64,000 nucleotides of DNA from Sphingobacterium deserti (GTDB lineage: Bacteria; Bacteroidota; Bacteroidia; Sphingobacteriales; Sphingobacteriaceae), in NCBI RefSeq assembly GCF_000757725.1, contig NZ_JJMU01000066.1, forward strand, positions 62,001 to 126,000, written 5' to 3'. This document shows, piece by piece, positions 56,550-64,000 of this stretch. The notes under the pieces were generated by a model. The model searched no databases and had not been told where the DNA came from. It saw only the letters and a program-made list of their open reading frames with translations. The number at the start of each line of letters is the position of its first letter. Position 1 is the first letter of the stretch. Position numbers and translations under genes: made by a program.

Positions 56550-56581
56550 CCTGTCTTGATTGTTGAAGACAGGCTTTTTTT
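56550..56581. terminator. Bidirectional terminator after the GH76 operon
   Basis: Stem CCTGTCTT/AAGACAGG (56550-56557 with 56566-56573). A T-run follows on the plus strand and, before the stem, an A-run that becomes T on the minus strand. It ends the minus-strand GH76 operon whose last stop is at 56625. Confidence 0.75.
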
Positions 56582-56624
56582 GTTATTCGTAACGGCGGTC
56601 TCAAACCAACGAAGCACCTCCTGC

Positions 56625-57809
56625 TTACTTCATCTTTATGCCGGCTAAACGTGCATACATCTCCGCGATGGCAAATTGATCCAACAGCCATTTCTTGTCA
56701 GCAGCTTTATCTTTGCCCGACCAATCTTTTCCAAAAAGGCCATTTTTGTCCCGCATACTGATCCATGCTTTGTCCAGGTTCTTTTGAAACGCCTGTACAT
56801 ATTGTGCATCCTTATCCTGCTGATATAGTTCCAAATAGCCGCGCAGCATAATCGCGATAAACCAATTGTCACTTTTTTTCAAGACGGGGTATCCCGTTGT
56901 GCCGTCGGACGTAAAGAAGTAGCCTAGACCGCCTTTTGCCGACTCCTGGGCATCCTTCAAATATTCTTTATCCTGAGTAAGCTTATACAGCAAGGCGCCA
57001 GCCTGGATCATCTGCCCCGTATTGTATGGGTATTTTGCCTTTTGCACTTTCCCTGCCAGACTAATATTGTCCCAATACAACTTGTCGCTCGGATCCTGCA
57101 AATTCTTTTTTGTCCAAGTATACAAGCTGATGGCATCGTTAAGATAGGCTTTAGATTTGGTAGCTTCGTAAAGCTTCAGCAGGTAGACCACCGCCGGTGC
57201 ATTGGAGCAGGTATTTTTGGATTCCTTCTTCTGCTCGCACCAATAAATTCCACCGCCCAGCTTATCATCCATGCCACTTTGCACAAAATTCCATATTTCT
57301 TGCGCTTTGTTGAGGTAAGCCTTTTCTTTCGTGTGTAGGTAGAGATCTGCAAAATCGATCCCCAACCAGATGTTATCGTCGTAAAAGCGATCCGAAGGTG
57401 GCGCACTGTTTACATAGGAGGCGTACCCTACAGGGCTTCGTTTATCGTAATAGTGCTCCAGACCGGGAAGCACCGATTGGTCGATATGTTGCTTAATGGC
57501 GGCGTCATCCTTGGTTTCCAGCAGCGCCACATAAGCCGATAAGCTGCCCGAAAAGGGCCACAAATAAGAATAGGCATTGGCCTTCGGCTGGTTGTTGTCA
57601 TCTGCTAGATATGTCGCGCTGTACTGCTCATCAAAGGGATAAGTTTCCCGAAAAAGATGCTTACCATCTGCTACGGCATACAATTTCTCGATGTGGGAAA
57701 GGCTTTCGCTTGCACGGGCATAGTTTGAGTTTTCGGGTTGTTTTTGCGCTTGCAGGCAGGTGGCCCACAAGATCGCCATCGCGGCTCCTACTACTTTTTT
57801 CATCATCAT
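56625..57809 (-). CDS. GH76 family glycoside hydrolase (alpha-1,6-mannanase type), exported
   Basis: 394 residues. A cleavable signal peptide ends LQAQKQ, so it is periplasmic or secreted rather than lipidated. The (alpha/alpha)6 barrel of GH76 is evident, with the catalytic Asp pair in FYDDNIWLG (Asp144, Asp145) and Trp-rich segments. The start is one of three adjacent ATG codons. It begins 2 nt after the second GH76 gene. GH76 enzymes cut alpha-1,6-mannose backbones. Confidence 0.9.
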   Translation of the reverse strand: MMMKKVVGAAMAILWATCLQAQKQPENSNYARASESLSHIEKLYAVADGKHLFRETYPFDEQYSATYLADDNNQPKANAYSYLWPFSGSLSAYVALLETKDDAAIKQHIDQSVLPGLEHYYDKRSPVGYASYVNSAPPSDRFYDDNIWLGIDFADLYLHTKEKAYLNKAQEIWNFVQSGMDDKLGGGIYWCEQKKESKNTCSNAPAVVYLLKLYEATKSKAYLNDAISLYTWTKKNLQDPSDKLYWDNISLAGKVQKAKYPYNTGQMIQAGALLYKLTQDKEYLKDAQESAKGGLGYFFTSDGTTGYPVLKKSDNWFIAIMLRGYLELYQQDKDAQYVQAFQKNLDKAWISMRDKNGLFGKDWSGKDKAADKKWLLDQFAIAEMYARLAGIKMK

Positions 57810-57811
57810 TA

Positions 57812-58942
57812 TTATTTACTGTTTTTTTCAAAATATGCAATACTCTCGAACAACATGGCTGCACTGGTTTGTGCCGTCAGCTGGGCATCACCACTAGGAC
57901 GTTGCGCCCAGGAGGAGCCGAAAAGCAGGAAGTTTTCGTCCGCTCCTTGCAGCCAAGCCACCCGACCATTATTGCGCAGGAAATTCTCAAACTTCAGGCG
58001 GAAGGCCTGCTCTACGCCGTCGCGCTGCAACAGCTGCACAAAATAGCGCATAAATATCCCTTTAAACAAGGCGCCATCGCCATTGCCTTCATCGCGCAAC
58101 ACGTTACTGCTGGCATCAATGCATTTAGAAACCGTGTAGTTGGCCGTCTTTTGTGCATCGTTCATATAAAGTGGATCCTGAGTAACATCATAGAGTTCCA
58201 CTGCCGTACCCAAGAACGTACCTTGATTATAGGTTAGGGCCACCGTACTGATGACATCCGTCTGCCCATTGATGTTATCAAAAACAGCGCCCGTCGCCCG
58301 ATCGAAAAGCACATCCTTTTGCCATTCATAAATAAGCTTTGCCCAGTCTAAGTAAGCTTGTTCCTTCGTTAGCTTATATAGGCGCACCGCCAATATACTT
58401 GCCGGACCATTGGAGCAGGCATTTTTCGAATACAACATATCCTTACGCCAGGCCAACCCTCCGCCCGCATATTCCGTGTTCCAAGCTTTCAGGATGTCGG
58501 CCCATAGCACAAGGGTTGCATCCATGTATTTCTGCTCCTTTGTGATTTCGTAGAGGCGTAGAAAGGTCAAGGCATTCCACTCCATATCATCGTAAAACAC
58601 GTTGTAATAGTTACCACCATTTTTCACACGCACTCCCTCGAACCAGGTTCCAAAATAAGCACTATATTTTGGGTCGTTGGTTCGCAAAAACGCATCAATC
58701 ACCGCATCCATCGCATGCGCATTTGGCCAATACTGAAAGCCAAGATCTGAACGGTCGCTTCCGTAGTTAAAGTAACCCTCCGCATTCCAAAATTGGCGGA
58801 TCAAGGTATCTGTAGTTCTGTTCGCCATCTCCTCCCAAGAGACGGGCAACTCGTCATTAAACTGGTATTCATCGTTAATCTTGCCGCAGCTCGCCAAAGC
58901 GAGCAGGGCAAAAAACGCGAATCCTATCGCTCCTAATTTCAT
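57812..58942 (-). CDS. GH76 family glycoside hydrolase, lipoprotein
   Basis: 376 residues. The lipobox ALASC19 predicts lipidation, so this paralogue is probably at the cell surface. The catalytic Asp pair lies in FYDDMEWNA (Asp118, Asp119). It shares the ASILAVRLYKLTKEQAYL and NTEYAGGGLAWRKD elements with the family. Beside the non-lipidated GH76, the two probably cut alpha-mannan outside the cell and in the periplasm. Confidence 0.9.
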   Translation of the reverse strand: MKLGAIGFAFFALLALASCGKINDEYQFNDELPVSWEEMANRTTDTLIRQFWNAEGYFNYGSDRSDLGFQYWPNAHAMDAVIDAFLRTNDPKYSAYFGTWFEGVRVKNGGNYYNVFYDDMEWNALTFLRLYEITKEQKYMDATLVLWADILKAWNTEYAGGGLAWRKDMLYSKNACSNGPASILAVRLYKLTKEQAYLDWAKLIYEWQKDVLFDRATGAVFDNINGQTDVISTVALTYNQGTFLGTAVELYDVTQDPLYMNDAQKTANYTVSKCIDASSNVLRDEGNGDGALFKGIFMRYFVQLLQRDGVEQAFRLKFENFLRNNGRVAWLQGADENFLLFGSSWAQRPSGDAQLTAQTSAAMLFESIAYFEKNSK

Positions 58943-58953
58943 CCGTTCAGGGT

Positions 58954-60099
58954 TTAGTTTACTTTAACAATATGTGTATACTCCTTATCGCCCTGCAGCA
59001 CCACACTGATCGTGGTCGACTTGCCATCTACAGCGCCATCAAACTTCCATTTGTCGTCCCATTGTGTTACCACATTGAGTAATTTCACATGGTAGTAAGA
59101 TGGATCACTCGCTGCTGTCGGGCGGCTATCTGTTGAATTTTTCGCGCCTAATTGCTGTACGACGTTGTTTCCATTGCTCACTGTCGTGAGTTGGAATTTA
59201 TAGCGTTCGTCCCGGCCCCAGCTTTCCTGGCGGAAAGTTACCACACCGGTACCACTCCAGATTCCTTTTCCTTGGTAAGGCAGGGTGAACAAGATTTTAT
59301 TTTCCGGTGAGAACCATACGCCAATAGAACGAATCTCCGTAACGCTTACCGTAGCCACATTAAAGTCGAGCACCACGCGGTAAACGCCCGTTTGGCTCAC
59401 CTGCATATTCGTTTCTTCGGCTGCTTCTTTAAGCTTCACCTGATCATCCGTATAGAACTTGCGGGCATTAGCATCCTTGCGATCCAGAAATACATAGCTT
59501 TTACCGGCCTCTAAGCGTGTGTAGATTTCAAACTCGCCAGGTGCCGTTTGTTTGAACGGCAAAGCTGTTGCCACAGCTGTTCCGCCCTCCGACCCTTCCC
59601 CCGAAACATACAGCTCATCCGGAATATCAGCAAAGCCCTCCAAGCTGTTGATATTGAGCTTACGGACCACAGACGACTGCATGCGCTTTATTCCACGCGA
59701 GGCGATGACTGTCCACTGTACTTCGCCGCTCTCGCCCGGATTTACGCCCGAGGAAACCGCAACGGCATTCAATACCTTGTGCGTCACATAGGCATTATTG
59801 GCAAATCCGTTATTGTTGGACATCAGCTTATAAAGTGGCTTCGAAAAATCGCCACCTACCTTATCAAACACCACCTCATAGAGCGCGGCTCCGCCATCCT
59901 CGCTGAGCGCGGCCTCCCACTCAAAAAACAAGGAAGAGGTACTCGAACTCACGAGTTTCACGGTTTTGTTGTCCAAGGGTTCAAACAGAGCGGTTACTGG
60001 CGTGACCTGCACGTCCGTATAGTTCATATCATCCGTTTTGCACGCTTCAAAGCAGGCGAGCAAGGCTGAAAGCCAAATAAAAATTGAAATTCTTTTCAT
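58954..60099 (-). CDS. SusE/SusF-like surface glycan-binding lipoprotein
   Basis: 381 residues. The lipobox is CFEACKTDD. The N-terminal SusE-like domain (about 40-170) has FFEWEAALSEDGGAALYEVVF; two beta-rich domains follow, with VYRVVLDFNVATVSVTEI, as in SusE/SusF. It sits between the SusD and GH76 genes of the locus, where such binding proteins usually occur. It probably holds mannan at the surface. Confidence 0.87.
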   Translation of the reverse strand: MKRISIFIWLSALLACFEACKTDDMNYTDVQVTPVTALFEPLDNKTVKLVSSSTSSLFFEWEAALSEDGGAALYEVVFDKVGGDFSKPLYKLMSNNNGFANNAYVTHKVLNAVAVSSGVNPGESGEVQWTVIASRGIKRMQSSVVRKLNINSLEGFADIPDELYVSGEGSEGGTAVATALPFKQTAPGEFEIYTRLEAGKSYVFLDRKDANARKFYTDDQVKLKEAAEETNMQVSQTGVYRVVLDFNVATVSVTEIRSIGVWFSPENKILFTLPYQGKGIWSGTGVVTFRQESWGRDERYKFQLTTVSNGNNVVQQLGAKNSTDSRPTAASDPSYYHVKLLNVVTQWDDKWKFDGAVDGKSTTISVVLQGDKEYTHIVKVN

Positions 60100-60117
60100 G
60101 ATTGCTTAGATTATAAT

Positions 60118-61758
60118 TTAGTTAGCATGGCCGGGGTTATTCGGCAATAAGTTTTTGTTTAAGTCGACCTCTACTTGCGGCAGCGACCACAGGTAATCCC
60201 TATTTTCATCAAAGCGTCGGGTATCGAGGCGGATGTAGCTGCTGTTACCGTTGGCAAATTTCGCCCCATACACAGGTCCGTCGAGATAGGTTTTACCAGC
60301 TTTCCAACGTACAATATCGAAGTAGCGTAAGCCTTCTAATGCCAATTCACTACGGCGTTCGTTACGAATCAATGTCGTCATTGCCGCGCTACTCAGCCCG
60401 ACAGGAAAATCTAGCGCGGTAGCGGCTTCAAAGCCAGCCCTTACGCGGATCGGGCGAATAGTTTGATTCCACACGGCTGCATCCAGTTGTCCCAGCTGCT
60501 GCTTTGCTTCAGCATACATCAATAGCACATCTGCATAACGAAACATGATGATGTTTAAGCCGGATTGGAATACCTCTGTAGCCGTTCTATCGTAGTATTT
60601 GCGGACATAATAGCCAGTGGGTGACGTATTGGCTGCGGCGCCGCTGTACACATCCATTCGCTCTTCGTTGTTGCTTCCTGTGCCGGGGCGTATGTAGATT
60701 GTGCGCGTGCTGCCGTTGAAATTCACCCATTGCGCACCGTGATGCACCACTGTAGCCGTCAGCCGAGGATCCCGGTTCACGTAGGGGTTGTTCTCATTGT
60801 AACTCGGGTTATCGCTTATGCTTGCTCCGCTTAACGTCAGGTAGTTATCAACCAAACTTTGCAGCGGCGCATAGGCATTCAAACGGGCACCGGCCGATAG
60901 CGGCGCGGCGTCATAGAGCTTACCCCACATCTTGAGCGAGGGCACATAGGCATAGTCCAAGATCACCTCTTCATTGTACTCGTTGGCGGCTTCGAAAAGA
61001 CCCGTATAATTCGAGAAGAGCGCATAGTTGCCGTAGGTTCCTTGCGCATTCATCAAGCTATCGCAGTAGTCAGCCGTCTTTTGCCAATTATTCTCATAGA
61101 GGTATGCGCGGGCTTGGAAAGCCATGACTGCACCTTTGGTAATCCGGCCACGATCGGTAACTTCCAGTTCATTGCGACTAGGAAGCATACTGCTGATGGC
61201 GGAAAGTTCTGTATGGATAAAGGCGATAATGGTCGCTTTTGGTGTGCGGCCAATCTGCTCTGATTCTTCCAGCGTGACATCCTCGGTGAAAAAAGGTACA
61301 TCGCCGTAGAAATTGACTAAGCGGAAATAAATCAAAGCCCGGATGAAGCGCATTTCGGCTCTTTTACGTTGCTTCCAGGCATCCGTAGCCTCCGGCACGC
61401 GATCTACATTGGCTAAAAATACGTGTACGGTCTTCAAGCCGCCATATGCATCATTCCATTCGGAAGCGAAGCGCCCCAAAGTCGGCATCGGCATACCGTT
61501 ACGGATCGATCGCTGATCGGTATTGGATCGTCCTTCAAAAATATTATCACTCAGCGCTTCATCATTAAACATTTTATCTGCGGAGTACATTTGATTGTAG
61601 GCCATATTGACCATTTGTTCGGCATTGTCTACCGACTGCCAAAACGTGGCATCAGTAAATTCGTCGGTCGGCAGCGGATCCATCGTATTGCAGGAATACA
61701 AAGTTGTCAGCAAGAGGCCGCTGCTGTATAGAAAGTGAATTATTCGTCTCATTGTCAT
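60118..61758 (-). CDS. SusD/RagB-family lipoprotein (mannan locus)
   Basis: 546 residues. A signal peptide ends with LYSCNTMDPLPTDEF. The SusD signatures are WKQRKRAEMRFIRALIYFRLVNFYGD, the RRSELALEGLRYFDIVRWK segment and the closing YLWSLPQVEVDLNKNLLPNNPG. It starts 4 nt after the SusC stop. It is the lid for that transporter. Confidence 0.95.
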   Translation of the reverse strand: MTMRRIIHFLYSSGLLLTTLYSCNTMDPLPTDEFTDATFWQSVDNAEQMVNMAYNQMYSADKMFNDEALSDNIFEGRSNTDQRSIRNGMPMPTLGRFASEWNDAYGGLKTVHVFLANVDRVPEATDAWKQRKRAEMRFIRALIYFRLVNFYGDVPFFTEDVTLEESEQIGRTPKATIIAFIHTELSAISSMLPSRNELEVTDRGRITKGAVMAFQARAYLYENNWQKTADYCDSLMNAQGTYGNYALFSNYTGLFEAANEYNEEVILDYAYVPSLKMWGKLYDAAPLSAGARLNAYAPLQSLVDNYLTLSGASISDNPSYNENNPYVNRDPRLTATVVHHGAQWVNFNGSTRTIYIRPGTGSNNEERMDVYSGAAANTSPTGYYVRKYYDRTATEVFQSGLNIIMFRYADVLLMYAEAKQQLGQLDAAVWNQTIRPIRVRAGFEAATALDFPVGLSSAAMTTLIRNERRSELALEGLRYFDIVRWKAGKTYLDGPVYGAKFANGNSSYIRLDTRRFDENRDYLWSLPQVEVDLNKNLLPNNPGHAN

Positions 61759-61762
61759 GCTA

Positions 61763-64000
61763 TTAAAACTGTATATCTAAGCCTAAACCGTAGTATTTCA
61801 AAGTGGGATAGTTTCGGGCACTGTTGGCGCTACCGCCCATATTACCGTCAAATTCCGACGACTCAGGATCGATCCAGGAGTTCATGCTTAGGGTTAGTAA
61901 ATTTTGTGCATTCGCAAAAATGCGTGCGCGCTGTAAATGCAGGCGATTGGACCAGCTTTGCGGCAAGGAGTAGCCTACCTGCAGATTCTTTAGACGCGCG
62001 TAGCGACCATCGAATAGGTAAATATCCGATTCCATTTGGTAGTTGTTACTCGTCGAGGCTGATCCGGCCGCCGTGAGCCGAGGCCAGGCGGCATCGGTAT
62101 TGGTGGGCGTCCAATAGTCCAGCTGATGCTGATAAATGGCAAAGGAATAGTTTTCGTGGAAAGGCTCCACCAGCTCACCGCGCACCATCATATCACGCTT
62201 GCCCACCCCCTGCCAAAACATGCTGAAATCAAAATTCTTGAATTTTAAGTCGTAAGTAAACCCGAAGGTAACCCGCGGAAATCCGTGCCCCAGTACAAAG
62301 CGGTCTTTGGAGTCTATAACCCCATCGTTGTTGCGGTCGATATAGCGCACATCGCCGGGCTGCAGATCTGACGAGCTGGTTCCCACAGGCAAAGCTGCTG
62401 TCTCGATCTCTTGCATATTCTGGAAGTAGCCCTGAACCCTGTACCCGTAGTAGGAGTTGACCGGTAACCCTTCACGTATAATCTTACGAATGCGGTCAGT
62501 TTCCGAGAACTGTTCCTTGCCTTCAAAATAGGTTACTTCGTTATATGTATCGCCAACATTGGCTGCGAAGCTATGCTGTGCCTCTCCCGTGCGCATGTTG
62601 TAGGCGAGCACTAACTCCCAACCTTGGTTTTTCATTTTACCAATATTTTTCTTGTTTAAGACAGTCCCAAAAACAGAAGGAATACTTGGTGTTAACAAAA
62701 TTTCTGATGTAAGTTTATGGAAATAATCAAAGCTGGCCGTTAGGCGGTTTTGCAGAAAAGAAGCGTCTACCCCCATATTAAAATTATTCGTTCTCTCCCA
62801 TTGCAAGTCGTCCGTACCTATTCGAAAACCAGCACCACTTACAGCGGTATTGTTGAAACCATAGCTGTTGTTAAACGGTTCGTATCGGGTCAGAAACTGG
62901 TAAGGATCCATGTCCTGATTTCCCAACACGCCATACGAGGCGCGAAGTTTCAAGTCACCTACGCGTTCATTGTAGGCTTGCATAAAGGATTCTTCGGAAA
63001 TGCGCCATCCCGCAGAAACCGATGGAAAGAAACCCCATCGATAGGCTCGGGCAAAGCGTGACGAACCATCGTACCGGGCCGTAACTTCTAAAAAATAGCG
63101 CTGTGCATAGGCATAGTTCAAGCGCCCTATCAACGAAGTAATGTTAATTTCCCTAGTTCCATCTAATGATGAACGACTCGACGGATCAAACTCCGTCCCG
63201 GTGGTCGGTGTGCCCAAGATCGGGTCCGTAAAGCGGTATTTGATTTCATTAATGCGACTCGTTTCCGACTCGTTGGTCGCGCCAAAGAGCCCTTTCAGTT
63301 CATGGTTGCCAAAGGTTTTGTTGTAGTCCAATAGCAACTGGTAGTTTAGCAAGGTTCTTTTTTCGTTAAAATCTTCCGTATTGCGTGTGGAATTGACGTT
63401 GACGGAAGGTCTTTCGGCATCGGCGATCGCATACAGGGGCACCTGAATGCGTCGAATAAAGCGATGGTCTGCATTAATGTCGGCACCGAACACCCCACGT
63501 AGCTTCAGGCCGTCCATCAGCCGCACATCCAAGGCGACATTAGCGTTGAAAAAATCATTGTCACTTTTGATGTAGCCCCCATCGCGCAATTCAGCCAAGG
63601 GATTTTGATCAGTCAGCGCATTGTTGATCAGGTAACGGCCATTATCAGCTTGCATACGGTAATAGTAGTAGGGCGGGATACGCGAAGAGTTGATAATGGC
63701 ATTGCTTGCCGTGCTACTTAAACCGTTATTACGCGCATAAGATACGATCGTATTCAGTTTGAAGATGCCATACTCAGTAGACATATTGCTACGTAAGTTG
63801 TAGCGCTTGATACCATAATCGTTATTGCCAACAAAATTGCTGCGTTGATCAAGAAAACCACCGGAGAAGAGATAGGTCGAGCTTTCACCGCCACCCGATA
63901 CCGTGACATTATGGTTCTGCTGCAAAGCGGTCTTCATTATTTGGTCGTAGTTCCATTGTTCGACGTCCCGGTTATTATAAAGATCTTGTATTTGATCTGG
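61763..64000 (-). CDS. SusC/RagA-family transporter, C-terminal part (runs off the window)
   Basis: The frame stays open to the window edge, so at least 745 residues of the barrel are shown and the N-terminal signal, carboxypeptidase-like domain and plug lie outside. The visible part has SusC barrel segments such as YDLKFKNFDFSMFWQGVGKRD and ends LDIQF. An internal ATG at 63937 is not the start. It is first in the mannan operon SusC-SusD-SusE-GH76-GH76. Confidence 0.93.
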   Translation of the reverse strand, partial: PDQIQDLYNNRDVEQWNYDQIMKTALQQNHNVTVSGGGESSTYLFSGGFLDQRSNFVGNNDYGIKRYNLRSNMSTEYGIFKLNTIVSYARNNGLSSTASNAIINSSRIPPYYYYRMQADNGRYLINNALTDQNPLAELRDGGYIKSDNDFFNANVALDVRLMDGLKLRGVFGADINADHRFIRRIQVPLYAIADAERPSVNVNSTRNTEDFNEKRTLLNYQLLLDYNKTFGNHELKGLFGATNESETSRINEIKYRFTDPILGTPTTGTEFDPSSRSSLDGTREINITSLIGRLNYAYAQRYFLEVTARYDGSSRFARAYRWGFFPSVSAGWRISEESFMQAYNERVGDLKLRASYGVLGNQDMDPYQFLTRYEPFNNSYGFNNTAVSGAGFRIGTDDLQWERTNNFNMGVDASFLQNRLTASFDYFHKLTSEILLTPSIPSVFGTVLNKKNIGKMKNQGWELVLAYNMRTGEAQHSFAANVGDTYNEVTYFEGKEQFSETDRIRKIIREGLPVNSYYGYRVQGYFQNMQEIETAALPVGTSSSDLQPGDVRYIDRNNDGVIDSKDRFVLGHGFPRVTFGFTYDLKFKNFDFSMFWQGVGKRDMMVRGELVEPFHENYSFAIYQHQLDYWTPTNTDAAWPRLTAAGSASTSNNYQMESDIYLFDGRYARLKNLQVGYSLPQSWSNRLHLQRARIFANAQNLLTLSMNSWIDPESSEFDGNMGGSANSARNYPTLKYYGLGLDIQF

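Noticed and set aside
61763..64000. SusC as a truncated gene
   Set aside because: The frame is open to the window edge, so the missing N-terminus is only cut off by the window.

Overview
The window looks like a chromosome segment of a Bacteroidota organism of the Sphingobacteriaceae type (Sphingobacterium/Pedobacter-like). The evidence is SusC/SusD outer-membrane pairs, a fimbrillin with its small partner gene, many lipoproteins, TAnnTTTG-type -7 promoter boxes with weak ribosome binding sites, and CheB-CheR fusions without chemoreceptors. I see no prophage, transposon, CRISPR array, tRNA or rRNA. The species call is inference from gene content.

Layout. 0.1-2.5 kb: DUF4142 lipoprotein, a decayed gene, and an S41 peptidase. 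2.8-5.8 kb: alpha/beta hydrolase, then a DNA-damage operon (umuC and an SRAP/YedK-like gene) with a distinctive promoter. 6-11.5 kb: a giant DUF4132/DUF5724-type protein with a small partner. 11.9-13.6 kb: a TPR protein with a chimeric N-terminus and a small protein. 13.8-18.9 kb: a probable zinc-acquisition set (G3E GTPase, TonB receptor, lipoprotein) sharing a palindromic operator. 18.9-27.4 kb: GAF/PAS histidine kinase, Tat-exported aldo/keto reductase, a 39-residue protein, a TspO-like membrane protein, a bacteriophytochrome kinase, and a UmuD-like protein lacking both catalytic residues. 27.7-31.5 kb: a small membrane protein, a gene-poor stretch with a candidate structured RNA, a fimbrillin operon and a DUF3072 protein. 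31.6-36.8 kb: BCCT transporter, a decayed gene joined to nhaA, nhaA, and an AraC regulator. 37-44.4 kb: a membrane histidine kinase and a CheB-CheR-PAS / histidine kinase / CheB operon. 44.6-50.4 kb: a three-gene RND efflux operon. 50.5-64 kb (minus strand): two adjacent SusCD loci. One has two GH76 (alpha-1,6-mannanase family) enzymes plus a SusE-like protein; the other has a discoidin-fold lipoprotein. Together they suggest alpha-mannan use.

Themes. (1) The umuC operon and the separate umuD-like gene, 21.5 kb apart, carry almost the same promoter with an inverted repeat between its boxes. In both, a start codon lies 5 nt after the -7 box. In front of umuC this is followed by only five codons matching the umuD-like N-terminus, so a umuD copy seems to have been lost there, while the surviving copy cannot self-cleave. 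(2) The TonB receptor and the G3E GTPase both have a GCAAC-N3-GTTGC palindrome over the -33 element, the layout expected for a Zur-type repressor. (3) Four histidine kinases and two CheB-type proteins occur with no receiver-domain protein in the window, so their partners lie elsewhere.
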